Position numbers and translations under genes: made by a program | DNA from: Pseudeuparius sepicola | Taxonomy: Eukaryota > Arthropoda > Insecta > Coleoptera > Anthribidae | Assembly (NCBI GenBank): GCA_963920635.1 | Contig: OY987298.1 | Coordinates: forward strand, 36,735,787-36,799,786 | Reading direction: 5' to 3' | Length of the DNA stretch: 64,000 nt | Notes under the pieces: model-generated | What the model saw: the letters and a program-made list of their open reading frames with translations, nothing else | Database searches by the model: none | Told to the model about the DNA's origin: nothing | Part shown: positions 49,264 through 62,028 of the stretch, in pieces | Layout: each line of letters begins with the position of its first letter | How positions within the stretch are numbered: the first letter of the stretch is position 1

Positions 49264-50017
49264 TTAATCTATGTAATTATAAAACACCTATAGGCGTTAA
49301 AAAAGTTTCGCAAATTCTGTCATCCGATTCAGGTCAGGGGCGTACACAAAAGGGGGTACCTACATAGGATCGAAATTTAAAAAAAATACGACAAACGCTA
49401 AGTCTGTTAATAGTTTTAAAAGTGTATTGTCGAGGCGTAAACTAAAACATAATTCAACAAACTAAGTAGGGCTGAAAATTATAATCAAGAGGGATGTTAT
49501 TTTGGCAGGTAAAATTGTAGTCCCGGCTTTAGTTGCTATGCGACAAAATCCCCCCCTTGATTTATAACTACAGGTGAAAAAATCTATCCCTATCTTTTAT
49601 AATAATAATTATTATTGACTTAACATTGTAGCTTATAATTTCCAATCCAAGTTAGATACTTGCATTAAGTAGCTATAATATGTCAAATACAGTGCAAGAA
49701 CAAAGGAAGTTTAGATAACCAGAAATAGGAAATGGTTACCCTCTAACCACTATATAATCGCAAATTCCATACATAGCCACATGCACCGGTAGCTGTTGAT
49801 TAATTTCAAAATATTGGTGTACTTTCGTCTGTGGTTAGTACATACCTATAGGTACTAAGTATAACCAAATTTAATAATTGAAAGTCGATATTGGTGTTCT
49901 CCTTAGTACCAATTGGAACTTTTATTACTAACACTTACTAGTACTTAATACAGTAAATAGTCCAGAGACCATTTAATTTTTTTTTAGTTTATTAAATCCG
50001 GGGACATACTGTATATG
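49264..50017. other. No gene seen right of the provirus
   Basis: AT-rich. Near 49996-50014 it contains CCGGGGACATACTGTATAT, a terminus of the R6/R1a type, so another element probably ends here against the R5 palindrome. Confidence 0.45.
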
Positions 50018-51194
50018 TACAGAGTGATTCAGTTTTAATCTGCAACACTTCAACAGGTGATAGAAAACCAAAAAAATAACCGCACTTTCTTCTATAAACT
50101 ATATCATTTTAAGGCCTTATAAAAAAGTTACAGGGTGTTAATGTTGCAAGAAATATGTGGAATTTATTGAATATTTTACAAACTAGTTGAGATATTTAAG
50201 TCATATTTGGTACACGTTATAACGGCATGGGTTAGCATAAAACCTGTTATTATCAAACATCTTGAACAACCAGTGGCGTAGAAATGGGTATTTGGTATCA
50301 TTTATTTTAGAAAAAAAATAGAACCACCTTGAATAGCAATAAAATGTATTCAAATTCTTATGTAAATTTTTATTGTAAACAAAAACGTTCTCTTAGCATT
50401 TTTTCATATGTGTCATGGTTTTATAGCAAATTTGATTTTTTCGTATTATTTCGGGGTACTTCTGAAAAATTAACTTAAAACTTTTCTCCATAAGTAACAC
50501 TCAAAGTAAAAAAAATGTGTTTTTTACTTTAAATACAGTAACTTTTCTTAATAAACTTACCCATTCAAGGTTTTACTTTTCAAGATACCATTAATTGTAT
50601 CTTCCTTAAATGTTTTAGACCTTGTATCTTCAAAAGTATAGCCTTAAATAGGTGAGTTTATTGGAAAAAGTTACTTTATTTCAGGTAGCAAACACATTAT
50701 TTCTACTTTAAGTGTTACTTATGGACCAAATTTTTTAGATAATTTTTCAGAAGTACCCCGAAATATTACGAAAAAATTAAATTTGCTATGAAACCATGAC
50801 ACATATGAAAAAATGCTAAGAGAACGTTTTTGTTTACAATAAAAATTTACATAAGAATTTGAATACATTTTATTGCTATACAAGGTGGTTCTATTTTTTT
50901 TTCTAAAATAAATTATACTAATTACCCCTTTCTACGCCACTGGTTGTTCAAGATGTTTGATATTAACAGGTTTTATGCTAACCCATGCCGTTATAACGTG
51001 TACCAAATATGACTTAAATATCTCAACTAGTTTGTAAAATATTCAATAAATTCCACATATTTCTTGCAACTTTAACACCCTGTAACTTTTTTATAAGGCC
51101 TTAAAATGATATAGTTTATAGAAGAAAGTGCGGTTATTTTTTGGTTTTCTATCACCTGTTGAAGTGTTGCAGATTAAAACTGAATCACCCTGTA
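50018..51194. mobile_element. R5 family palindrome, complete
   Basis: Starts TACAGAGTGATTCAGTTTTA and ends in the inverse, TGAATCACCCTGTA. The arms are about 560 bp and match almost without difference by eye (ACACTTCAACAGGTGATAGA; TTTGGTACACGTTATAACGG; TTTCATATGTGTCATGG). Only a short centre (about 50580-50620) is unpaired. No coding capacity. A half copy lies at 30386. Confidence 0.9.
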
Positions 51195-53173
51195 TATGGA
51201 GAATTATATTAAACTTGGATATATTGAAATAGTGCATTATATAGCGAGAGCTGTAAGCAGCTTACTACGTATGAGTGTAAAAGTTGCGCACGAGCCGCGC
51301 AGCGGCGAGTGCTGTAATTCCACGAGTATGTAATAAGCTTACAACTATACTTCCGCTTCGGTTTATAACCTTAAGAAGAAGTAAATAAATATACGCTCGC
51401 GTTGAAAATTTTATACTTAACAGCATTGTATATAGGGCCGTGTTCGAGTGTGACGATAACTTCGCACTTTCCATCACCCGATAGTGATCGCGCACAAGGT
51501 GCGAAGGCTATGGCGGCAAAAACAATTGTGTGATATTATTGCCGTTTAATGTCGATGAATGTGCTAACGGGCCGTAACTGAGTCTGACTAATGCACGCGT
51601 GGCCCACCATCCATCATTCATCATCTGCGATCTGCTTTGCATTCCGGCGGAATGTAATAACGTAATGCGGTATTACGCAAAGCAATCTGCTCCTACTGCC
51701 CTATATAGGTCGCCGGAAAATACAGATGTTGTATATATCTTTGATTAAATTCATGCCATACACATGTGAATAAAGACGATTCTGATACGTTTGGCAACGG
51801 TGCTCGGCTCGTGGCTTATTGTCGTCTTTGGTCAAACTGCATAAAAGTTTGTGGCAAACTAGAATAATTAGCGTTGCGGGGGGCACCACGAAATTCTCTG
51901 GAAATAGTGGTATTTTTCGAGAATTAATCGATTTTACATCCGAGTTAGATGTTATCATCAAAGGACATTTAAAAAGTTCTACAGTATTCAAGGGTACTTC
52001 AAAAAAGATGCAAAATAAAATTTTGGTCACCATGCTGAAAGCTTGTCGCTAAGAAATTCGGGAGCAAATAAATAAAACACACTTTTTGGCCATACAGTGT
52101 CGTAGGTAATATTTAGATACTGATTTACATGATGGAGAGAAGGGGTAAATACCTCGTAGGTACATCGGCGTAGATTTTTTTAGTAGGAATTACGAGCTTA
52201 ACTTCTTAAAAAAACAGGCACTTTTTATATTAATTATGAAAAAATAGGTAAGTAATTTCTATTTCGTTACCCATCATTTTTTTAATTGACTATGAGTGTG
52301 TTCTTTTCAAAACGTAGCTCCCCCCCCCCCCCCCCCCGTGCATTATCCCACGAGCCGCCACTGCTTATCGCAGTGTCTTAGTAGCGCCAGGTGATAAAAT
52401 ATGAGCAGTAGGTATAGGTACAAAAAAAATATTCTGGTAGGTACTGCTTGGCTCCTATAACTTGAATACCGGGGCCTGAGAGACAAGGTGCTATGGGTGG
52501 AGCATCACTTCCACTACTAATATTTTGCCGAATGCAATACTAAACAAGAGCAATCATTAGGTTTCGATAGGTGGGCGCATACGAGCTAGCCACGCGTCAT
52601 CTGTTTCGGCGTTGCCAATTGTATTAGATGTGACCGCATATTTATATACTATTAAACCAAAGTTTACAGAATAACTTCCCAAAACACAAGCTGCCACTTT
52701 CAGCTATATGTAAATGACATGTAACGTCGGTCTAAGATGGGCACGTGATTTTCGTGCGCCATGGCCTGTCTTTATCGTAGGCCTCGATCGCATTCCACAC
52801 ATTCCTGTAGATGGTCAGGTTATCGGGGCCAAGCAGTACATGGTTTGTTACGAGGATACAAATAATAATGCTTTTAAATTGCTCCTAATTCAAACTTTGA
52901 AATGTGTCAAATATAAGAATAAGGAACGTCACTGCGATCCCACATATTCACAGCGAACTGTCCATTTTTCCTTATTTCCATAGAAGAACCTCTCCCCTAC
53001 GTCGCTGCTAGGGACCCTCTGGAGTACAATATTAAAACTAAATAAAAAAAAATACATTTTGAAACCAAAACCGAAGGAGTCCGTATCTTGCTTGTTTGAA
53101 ATGAAATATTAATTAGTATACGCCTATAGTAAATCGTTGTGCGAAGGAATGTCGAGTACAGTCCGACACACGA
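51195..53173. other. No gene assigned; C-run and CpG-rich patches
   Basis: 51240-51720 is GC-richer (GCGCACGAGCCGCGCAGCGG; CATTCCGGCGGAATG; CGTAATGCGGTATTACG), with short perfect palindromes. A run of 18 C lies at 52320-52337. The open frame 52714-52983 (+), preceded by an acceptor-like CCACTTTCAG, has no recognisable domain. Confidence 0.4.
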
Positions 53174-53265
53174 GAGAAGTCCAATGAAATACTCAGTCTA
53201 ATCGCCCATGCCCACATTAATAACATACGGATGGCGCTTAGACTGAGTTTTTCATTGGACTTCTT
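53174..53265. repeat. Small palindrome
   Basis: AGAAGTCCAATGAAATACTC at the left and the inverse GAGTTTTTCATTGGACTTCT at the right, continuing into AGTCTAA and GGCG. About 33-bp arms. Confidence 0.75.
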
Positions 53266-54646
53266 CCCATTCATAGCGGTGATTTTTACCTAAAAATCAC
53301 TCCCTGTATGTTCATTATAGGAAATCCCAATGACATAAGCTCTTCTTTATTTTATAACAATCACATTTCACGCTCTTTGGTGTCACAATATAAGCAAGCA
53401 CTTAATAAGAAAATAACCCATCTTTAAAGAATTAAATATTCGTTGTGGTGTACAGGTTGTCTTGTGTTAATGTCAACACTATAACACTACCTACTTGACC
53501 GATAGCGTCTGACTTGACGCAAAAAGTGATAATCAGAGACTTTATATTTGGAGGGCCCTCAAATAGGTTCTTTTAGCAAAAAAAACTTATAAGCCATGGA
53601 AATAGTGCATATATTATTTAGAAGGAGAATAAAACGTGAAGGGTATAAGTTACAGTTTACAGTGAGTACAGTCTCAGCTCCAAAAACACAGTTTATTAAG
53701 AGAAACTGTACATAGATTTCAACCCACCTAGGGGGTCATCTTCAGCAGTAAAACATGTTGGTAAGCTAACAAAGTTAAAAAATATATAAACCAATTTAGA
53801 TAACGTTATATAAACAAACTACTAGATACTAAGTGAAATCGGAAATGTAAACAGGGGAACTTACCTTTCTAGACATAGTCTAAACTATGTGGTACGTGGT
53901 TGTGGAAAAAAGATTATTCAAAAGGTGGCTTTAACCGGATAAACGAAATAAAGTACCTCTATAAAATGGTGGCTGGTGGCATATAAAAGAGATGAAGAAA
54001 TGTGGTAAAACCAGGCCAAAAATATAAATGTTGACAAATCTTATACAGGGGAGATATCACGCGAGCACAAGTCCATGTAGTGATGTCAAGGAAGGTCCAA
54101 AAACATATGTAATCAAGCCACCATGGCAAAGGCCATGATGACTTGACGTCCAGAAATAATTTCTAAACGATGATATTTTGGTTCTTAGGAACCTCCCAAA
54201 AATCACGCTGCAAATGTTTTTTAGCCTTTCTTGACTTCACTACATTCACTTCTGCTCGCGGTATACCTATCCTTACTGGGTAAGAGTTGTCAACACCTAC
54301 TTCATTTAGTTTATCTTATTCAAGCCTCTTTTTGAATATGCTTTTTCCACGACCACATACCTACTGCGTTTAGCTTATGTCTAGGAAGGTAAGTCCCCCT
54401 GTTTAGCAGTTCTTTCTTATTTCACTGAGTAGTTTGTTTAACGTTATCTGAATTCAAAGAAGTAGGAGGCTGTGTGCTGAATTGGTTTATATTTTTTCTA
54501 GCTTTGTTACCTTACCAAAATGTTTTACTGGTGAAGATAACCCCCTGTGGGTTGAAACATAATGTACACTTTTCCTTAATGAAGTGTGTTTGTGCGAAGC
54601 TGAGACTGTAAGTATTGATGGTTCCGTAAAAAATATAGAGGGCGTC
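53266..54646. other. No gene seen
   Basis: AT-rich. Around 53690-54600 two loosely inverted stretches recur (ACCACATACC, AAGGTAAGTTCCCC, TAGTTTGTTTA...ACGTTAT on one side and their inverses on the other), suggesting an old foldback element of ~900 bp. The ends are not clear. Confidence 0.4.
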
Positions 54647-56282
54647 TACTTTTAAACATATACAAACCCATAAAAATCTTTATTTTTGAAGCTAATCGCC
54701 TGAACTATTTTTGATGAAAGTCCTTCAAAAACCGCTTCTTTTCATCTTCCTACCATTTTCAAAATGCAAACACAACGCCCTCTAAGATTTTTTTATACCC
54801 CCGATTTTCACGAAAACCATTTAACGATTTTTTATTTAAAATCTGAACCCACAGCATTAATCAGGACATCCCAAAACCCCCATTTAAAGGGATTTGGCAT
54901 TGTCGGGTAGATCCAGGATATTTATCCCTCGTGCAAAAAAAAAATGCTGGAAATCTGATTTTTTCAGGGTTGGTCGGGGACTGCCTCCTGAGTATCCAAC
55001 CAAAAAATCACACTCGATCCCCTTCAGGGTTTTGTGCAATAGGGGTGGTTTCTCATTTATTTATTTTTTAATTTTTTTTCCAGCCTGTGCATAATAATAA
55101 GCTCTACAACTTTGCCTTATAAAACTTTTTTTATAACTTTCATATCTCACCAGTTTTCAAACATTGAACGAACGAAGCATTCGTATTAAATATTGCATTT
55201 TTTTAAAAATGAAATGCGCTGTAACGTGTGAGATATGAAAGTTATAAAAAAGTTATATACGGCAAAGTTGTAGAGCTTATTATTATGCACAGGCTGCAAA
55301 AAAAAATTCAAAAAAATAAATAAATAAGAAACCACCCCTATTGCACAAAACCCCGAAGGGGTTCGAGTGTGATTTTTTGGTTGGATACTCAGGAGGCAGT
55401 CCCCGACCAACCCTGAAAAAATCAGCTTGCCAGCATTTATTTTTTTGCACAATGGATAAATATCCTGGATCATTTTTTTTAACATGAAATGCTCTGTAAC
55501 TGGTGAGATATGAAAGTTATAAAAAAGTTTTATAAGGCAAAGTTGTAGAGCTTATTATTATGCACAGGCTGGAAAAAAAATTTTCAAAAAAAATTAATAA
55601 GAAACCACCCCTATTGCACAAAACCCTGAAGGGGTTCGAGTGTGATTTTTTGTTGGATACTCATGAGGCAGTCCTCGACCAACCCTGAAAAATTCAACTT
55701 GCCAGCATTTATTTTTTTGCGCCCCTTATAAGACGGATCTAATTATCTTGGATAATTAAATTACTTTTGTCTTCAATATTTTTTCAATAGTTCCAGAGCA
55801 TTCTTGCTTGATCCGTACAAGAGTTTCACAAAAATTCATTATTTTGAGATGGCCCAGAGAAAAATGCCCTGTACAGTTTTGTATTGAATCTTTTCAAACT
55901 AACACTTGTTGGTCCTTTTGACCATTCATATTCAACTGTTTTAATGGGATTTCATGGAACACTTGACTCGCCAGATGCCTTTTAAATTCCTATTTTGATC
56001 AATTTCGACACCCTCCAGAATGGAAATCCATTTATATTTTTTGTTCAAATTTGTTATGCGGAAGTTCTGGGATGTCAAATTTTCAAATTTTACCTAAAAA
56101 AATCGCTAAATTATTTTTGTGAAAAACGTGGGTATATGAAAATAGCATACCCTGGATCTGCATTCTGAAAATGGTAAGGCCAAAAGAAGCGGCTCTTGAA
56201 GGCCTTTCAAACAAAAAAAGTTCAGGCGATTATCTGCAAAAATAAAGATTTTTGTGGATTTCTATATGTTTAGAAGTATATA
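54647..56282. mobile_element. R1 family element, copy e, with nested triplicated repeat
   Basis: The left arm (54647-54890: CTTTTAAACATATACAAACC; CCATTTTCAAAATGCAAAC) and right arm (55735-56282: CACTTGACTCGCCAGATGCC; GATTATCTGCAAAAATAAAG) enclose 54893-55728, which is unrelated to R1. Confidence 0.7.
54893..55728. repeat. Three copies of a ~270-bp unit (one direct, two inverted) inside R1 copy e
   Basis: Copy 1 (54893-55160, +) contains TTTTTCAGGGTTGGTCGGGG, TTTGTGCAATAGGGGTGG and CAGCCTGTGCATAATAATAA. Copies 2 (55195-55485) and 3 (55486-55728) carry the same blocks inverted. A foldback followed by a tandem duplication of one arm explains the arrangement. Confidence 0.8.
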
Positions 56283-57477
56283 AAAATATATTTAGCACAT
56301 TTACTGAAAATAATTTGTAATTTCATACTGAGGCCAGAACTAAAAATTAATGTTTTGTAAATCCTGTTAATTTTTAAAATCCACTGACTGATTTTGAGAT
56401 AATTGATTAATACATTGATTTGGCGTAAATGAAAGAAAAGTGTTTGTTAATCACTAAAGAGTCTCAAAACAGACATTTGGTTTTTTTTTTAATTGGTTTT
56501 GGCGAGATTAACGAGCAAACGTCAAACGTGACCAGATAAGTATAAGTCACTATTATCGAATAAAGGATTATTCCTTTACTCAATGCCGCTATACAAAAAT
56601 GTAATCATTTTTTTTTTATCCTGCGAGTATGAAAAGTATGAAAAATCTTGTACACCTGCAGGTGAAAACTGCATCGTTCACAGGCATTATTTTTGCATAT
56701 TAAAATTAACAGACGACCTGTATACTCAACTGGCTGAAAATTGCTCTTTCGAGACGACCTTGGCGAAAGTGGTTCCATTTTCAGCACCTGAAGGTCGCCT
56801 AAAGCACAAATTACCCAATTATGCCATCGCCGATCTGTTTCCTTGGCGAAGAGCACTTTTTCATTGTTTGCCCATTTGCTTCTAATAATTCGTGTTGTTG
56901 TCTAACAGGATGCTCCCGGTTTTTTCGAAAAGGAAGCTCCAAGTCAAATTTACATTATTTATAACACTTATGGTAGTCATACCCATTGTTTCTTGATTAC
57001 CCAGATGAATTGCTCAACGCGTTTGTTATTATCATTGTCTTACAGTCCTTTGGTATTTTTTAGCGGCTTTATCGTTCATTAAAAAAGGTTTCAAAACTGC
57101 AATAAAATTGTTGGTATAATTGGTACGCCATGTTAAAAAGGGGCGAGGTTGTAGGATATATATTTTGAGAAAATATTAAGAGGCATTTTCCGATTTTCTA
57201 CACCGATAGGTAATTTGCCTAGATTGTCAAATAACTATTTATACATATAATATATAGGATGTGATGGGGAGATAATTACTATATAGTTTTTCACAACAAT
57301 AATTATCTTGGAATTTAAAATCAAATGCATGAATGGAATGGTAAAGTAGTAAAGTGTTATTTTAACAAAAACTTCACACGCTATATTTTTTAACAACTAC
57401 AAAGACTACTACTACAGCAATTTGTGTGTGACTTTATGCAACGAGTGTATATTTGTGGGTCCAGCGAAACCTACATA
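56283..57477. other. No gene assigned
   Basis: Includes an open frame 56583-56885 (+) of 100 aa without recognisable domain. GATTATTCCTTTACTCAATG (56567-56586) resembles a block at 41175-41196. Confidence 0.35.
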
Positions 57478-57802
57478 AACTGAAATTTATCACTGTTGGG
57501 TTTTTGGGGATAGAGAATAAGCTGCAGATGTCAATTTCTACGTATCTCACAGAGGGCGCCACTTTTAACCGAAAAGTTGCACTAAAATGATGAACCTCAA
57601 AGACCAAAAAGATAATAACCTAAAAAAAGTTACTTGTAGAAGCACTACCCCTAAAACAGCGCAACTTGCGCTGCGTAAGTGCCGCCCTCTGTAAGATACT
57701 TGGAAATTCACATCTACATCCATAAAAGATTCTACTTAGACTCTTCTATGCTACAGCTTATTCTCCATCGCCAAAAACACATCAGTGCTAAATTTCAGTT
57801 CA
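57478..57802. mobile_element. Foldback element with asymmetric arm
   Basis: The left arm (CTGAAATTTATCACTG..., AGAATAAGCTGCAGATGTC, GAGGGCGCCACTTTT) is inverted at the right (AAGTGCCGCCCTCTG, CAGCTTATTCTCCATC, TGCTAAATTTCAG). The right arm has ~36 extra bases. The open frame 57679-58065 begins inside it and is not supported as a gene. Confidence 0.65.
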
Positions 57803-59059
57803 GCAACTTGATTACTTTGGGAGATATTATACCCATAATATTTCAATTTCAAAAAAGAGTTTTAACTCCCTGCCTTTGGATAAAAATGATTTGTTTAGCG
57901 AGATCGGATCCTTATAAGTATGTCCCTTTCCCTTTAATTATAGGACTCCCAGTATTAAAACACATCAGTTTGGCTGTTTACATAGTAAGCACTCCGTATT
58001 TTTTGAAAATATTGAAAATATCTTCATTATTTTGTGTGCTTTTATTTATAAATTATCTTAATTGACGACCCCATGCTACTCATTATTTTATCTATATGAA
58101 AATAATACAAACATACCCACAATAGATCTGTTTCAAACGAATGTCCATGAAGAAACTAAAGCCAACTGCTTATAAATTATTGTCTAGGTACCTTATCGAT
58201 GTTAATCCGTGTCTAAAGTAATTTTTTTAATAATACATAAATACAGGATGTATACTAATACAGGTGAACAATAGATCTCCTATTACCTCCTATTATCATG
58301 TTATTCATGTTCAATTTTCTTTGGTCCCTATAATCGTAATTGCGGGTTAAGTCATTCTGACAAATTCTTAAAAACCTGGATGCACTTATGCACGCAAAAA
58401 ATAACGTAGTGAAATGATTGTTGTTTAATAATCGTGGCGCATCAAATGGTCGGTTATGCAATTTGTAATCCAAGATCACTTTAGTGTCGATTGCTATGGA
58501 TTTCCCCTAAAACTCGTTTTTTACTTTATGCAGGTTGTAAATTTTAATATTGTTATTGATTGTAACTAATTTGGAGTACCTACGTAATCTAAAGATTTTT
58601 TCCATACCTACTTTCTATAGAACCAAGTAGCATACATGGTGATCCAAATTAAGTGAGCACCATTAGTAACTTCGTTGTTATTAAAGATACAAAATCGGTA
58701 AAATTAGCAAACTATCGTTGACTGACGTATTTATAAAGACTTCCCAAGGCTACAGCTTTACGTCCTGGGAAACAGATGGCTCTGATGGCTAACAATGTAT
58801 TCTGCATTGTATTTTATCTCCGGAAAGCGCATGGTGAGCCAAAAATATTTCAGACGTGACAGCCGTGAGCAGTCTTTAATAATATATCAGTCAACGAAAC
58901 TATGGTATATACAAAATAAAATCGGAAGCAAGTCATCATGTGTGTCATTTATAATGGTTACGTCATGGGAGACGATGCTGCCCTATAGTCAGAAATGCCG
59001 CAGAATTTAAGAAATGTTGCAATAGTAGGGTTCTTTATTGTCGCGTTCTTGCTCAAAAT
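57803..59059. other. No gene seen
   Basis: AT-rich. TACAGGATGTATAC (58242) is again terminus-like. The short frames at 58255-58479 (-) and 58795-59010 (+) have no domain. Confidence 0.35.
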
Positions 59060-59437
59060 AACGTAAACCTACCTAAATACTGGTACCCTTACAATACTCC
59101 AAACTAGGAGTAGGTACCCCAGAAGCAACCACATGCTTGTGCGGGGGAGGGGGGCAATTACTATTATTTTGTCTTCGTTGCCATTTGCGGCTAGGGCCGA
59201 TTTTTTTCCCGATATAACTAGGATAGCATTCGCTCAAGTACTACGGAAAACCCTAGAAAACCGTAGTAATCCCAGTTAGTGTAGGACAATTAGTAAATCA
59301 CACGGATAAAGCTATTTAGGAGCAATACCGTGAACCCACATTTTGTCCAGCGCTCTAGGCCATAGCGGTGTTCTTCTTTAAAGACATGTGCATGCGCCTG
59401 CTTCGAACCAAGGTCGATCGAAGGCAGAAAAACATGC
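59060..59437 (+). repeat. R4 repeat, copy b
   Basis: Direct repeat of 6680-7070. It differs by small indels, including an extra ACATGCTTGTGCGGGGGAGG near 59130-59150. Confidence 0.75.
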
Positions 59438-62028
59438 AGTCTAAAAAGTCAGCGCCGGTACGAGCGACGCCACCGCGGCATTTCAAAGGCCCACTATTAT
59501 TTCCACTATTTTCTGAAAATAACAGTTTTCCTATTCGATCGTTATTTATAAGAAAAAGTAATAAAACACAATACGAACTCGAAAATTGGATAACAAAAAA
59601 TTGTCAACATAAGAAACCTCAACGGAAATCTACCAAACTAAAAAATGGGACATGTCCAAATCGTAGAGCTGCCAACCCAATAATAGCATAGATTAAATGA
59701 GCCATATATTATATTCAAAAGCATTCTTAGGACTCCATACTAAGTTGAGGTATAAATAGGTATTTTAATTTAATCATTAGTTTTTATTTTATGCAAAAAA
59801 TTTGGTGTAGCGTGCGGAAATTTGAACAATGGTTCTGACAGTGTAGCTTTGTCTATGATAATACCTATCAAAATCAAATTCAAACACAAATTATTTCATA
59901 TTTTTGAAAAATTGTAAAGCAATTTTCGTCAATAATTACGTGCATCCGTTTTTATTTTGTATGAACCATAGTAAATTTTTTAACGCCGATTAAGATGAGA
60001 AAATCCAAATAAATCGAATATCCCGTTTAAGAGTTCTTATGACAAAATAACTTTCTTTTAAAATACAACACCCTGTACATTATATTGATTTATGAAAGAT
60101 ATTGGAATTACGAATATAAATCGTTATAACGCAATTTCACTACGCGATGAAAAATTAATACGACTCGAAAACTAATCCAAAATTAACTCTCAAAAATTCA
60201 GCTCGGGAATAATTATTGAATCAAGTGTTCAAATTCGAGCTACTTATCTTGAGAAATACATTGGAGACCGAGGAGGAGTTTTTAACATCTTTTGAATGCG
60301 AATCGGACACATTAAAATGAATAATGTTTTCATTTTTGTTGTTTGATTATTAAGCTATGTTCTCTCTACTTGTTAGGTAATAGATATTTAGTTTTTATTA
60401 TCCTTCATAACTCAATCTAATTATTATTGTCATTGGTAAACATTTTTTATTCAGCTTGAATTATTCTGCTTGAATTCTCGCAGAGTTAATTATTTGCATA
60501 TGGATAAATATTTTCCGGTAGGAGGTTTATCTCCTTGTTTTATTATTTATTATATAAATTTTATTTCAATGTGCCTTTTGAAAACGAAGCACACAATGAT
60601 GCGTTAGTATTTTGAGAGCATAGAAGTTGTACTACACAAAACCGTAACCACACAAGTAAAGTTAAATGGCCCATTAAACCGAATTGAACGCTGTTACACA
60701 CTCACGCATATGATGAAAGCAGCAATTTCTACTTCCTCCTAATTGAAAGCATTTTCCCACAGATTATAGCTCCATGTTCTACACAATTGGATTTTGATTA
60801 AATCGAAGCCAACTAAAAACTAAGCCAACTATAAGTAGGTAACAAAATTGTAATTCAAATTTTTGCCTGTGACTACGTGACTACTATACCACAGCTTACC
60901 CTAACAAAAGCTGTGACTATACCATATCCTAGATAAGAGCTCCATGTTCTACACTTTACCAAAGATCATCATTTCAAAAATAGCATAATTTCTCTTAAAT
61001 AAACATTTCCTGCTCCCTCCTCCGTAAGTACACTTTACATACTCGCCAGCACGCCCGAAAGCGTAAGTCAAATGTTCGAAGTGCCCTGCAGTTTGATGGT
61101 TAGTTGCGAAAGTGGTTGTATTGCCTGCGACGAGCTTTTAAAACAGGTAATAAAATATAATGTAGCAACGCGAAACTTGCTCCAATTTTTATATTTTTCA
61201 CAACTATCGTTTTATAACTTGGTTTTGATCGGAAAGAACAAGAATTATTCGAAAGAAAAATTAATGTAATATCAAAATTTTTCCCAACTGTCAAATAAGA
61301 GTGGCCTAATAGACCAAAATTGACAGACACTTGTTTACCGCATAAAACCCAATTTTTAATTCTTTTTTTATTATCGCTGCATTCTGCCTCTTAGAATATT
61401 TATCACTGATTATTATTTTTAGGAATTGACCAATGGTTAATATGAAGATTATTACTTACAATCTACTCCATAGTGTATTTAAAGTTTATTTCAAATTACC
61501 TATAATTTGAAATTGTAGGAAGCAGGAAAATGCAATACATTACACGATGCGTAAGCTCTTTTTGGCCTCCGAGGAACTTTTACCTTGACCTCCTCGGCCA
61601 AAAAAGTGAACTTATACGCATCTTGTAATGTAACTATTATTCCAAAGTCTTTTCCAGTACTGTGAGCATGTAACGAACGACCTAGTTTTTAGTTACTTAC
61701 TTTATTTTCATGGAATATACATGGACACCTATTATAGCTATAATGTTGTTTGACTATTTTAATATCTGTATAGCGTTGACTGAAGGATTTATATCCTGCA
61801 CTGCAACGCAAGTAGCTTCCATGGTGCGCATTTTCGTTTCCTTTTATGCAATTTACCGCTTTAATACAAAATTTTAATTTTTTTCTATAGAAAAACGGCG
61901 TATATTTTGGGGAAAATTGTATAAAAGAAGGTTATAAGTGTACGGATTTCGGAAAGTTTTTCAAAATTCAAAATTTAGCATTAAAGCGACAAATTGCAAA
62001 AAACTAAATTCAACATTGATCTCTACTA
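59438..62028. other. No gene seen
   Basis: A Lys-rich frame 59368-59691 crosses the R4 edge and shows no domain. The remaining 2.3 kb is AT-rich with AACACCCTGTACAT (60068-60081) as a lone element end. The hairpin at 61538-61632 is described separately. Confidence 0.4.
61538..61632. repeat. Hairpin, ~38-bp arms
   Basis: CATTACACGATGCGTAAGCT and TTTTTGGCCTCCGAGGAA on the left pair with CCTCGGCCAAAAAAGTGAAC and TTATACGCATCTTGTAATGT on the right, leaving a short loop. It looks like a very small foldback element. Confidence 0.7.

Noticed and set aside
52714..52983. 89-aa frame behind an acceptor-like site
   Set aside because: No recognisable domain and no partner exon; not enough to call a gene.
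57679..58065. 128-aa hydrophobic frame
   Set aside because: Begins inside a foldback element and has no family resemblance. Hydrophobicity follows from T-rich codons.
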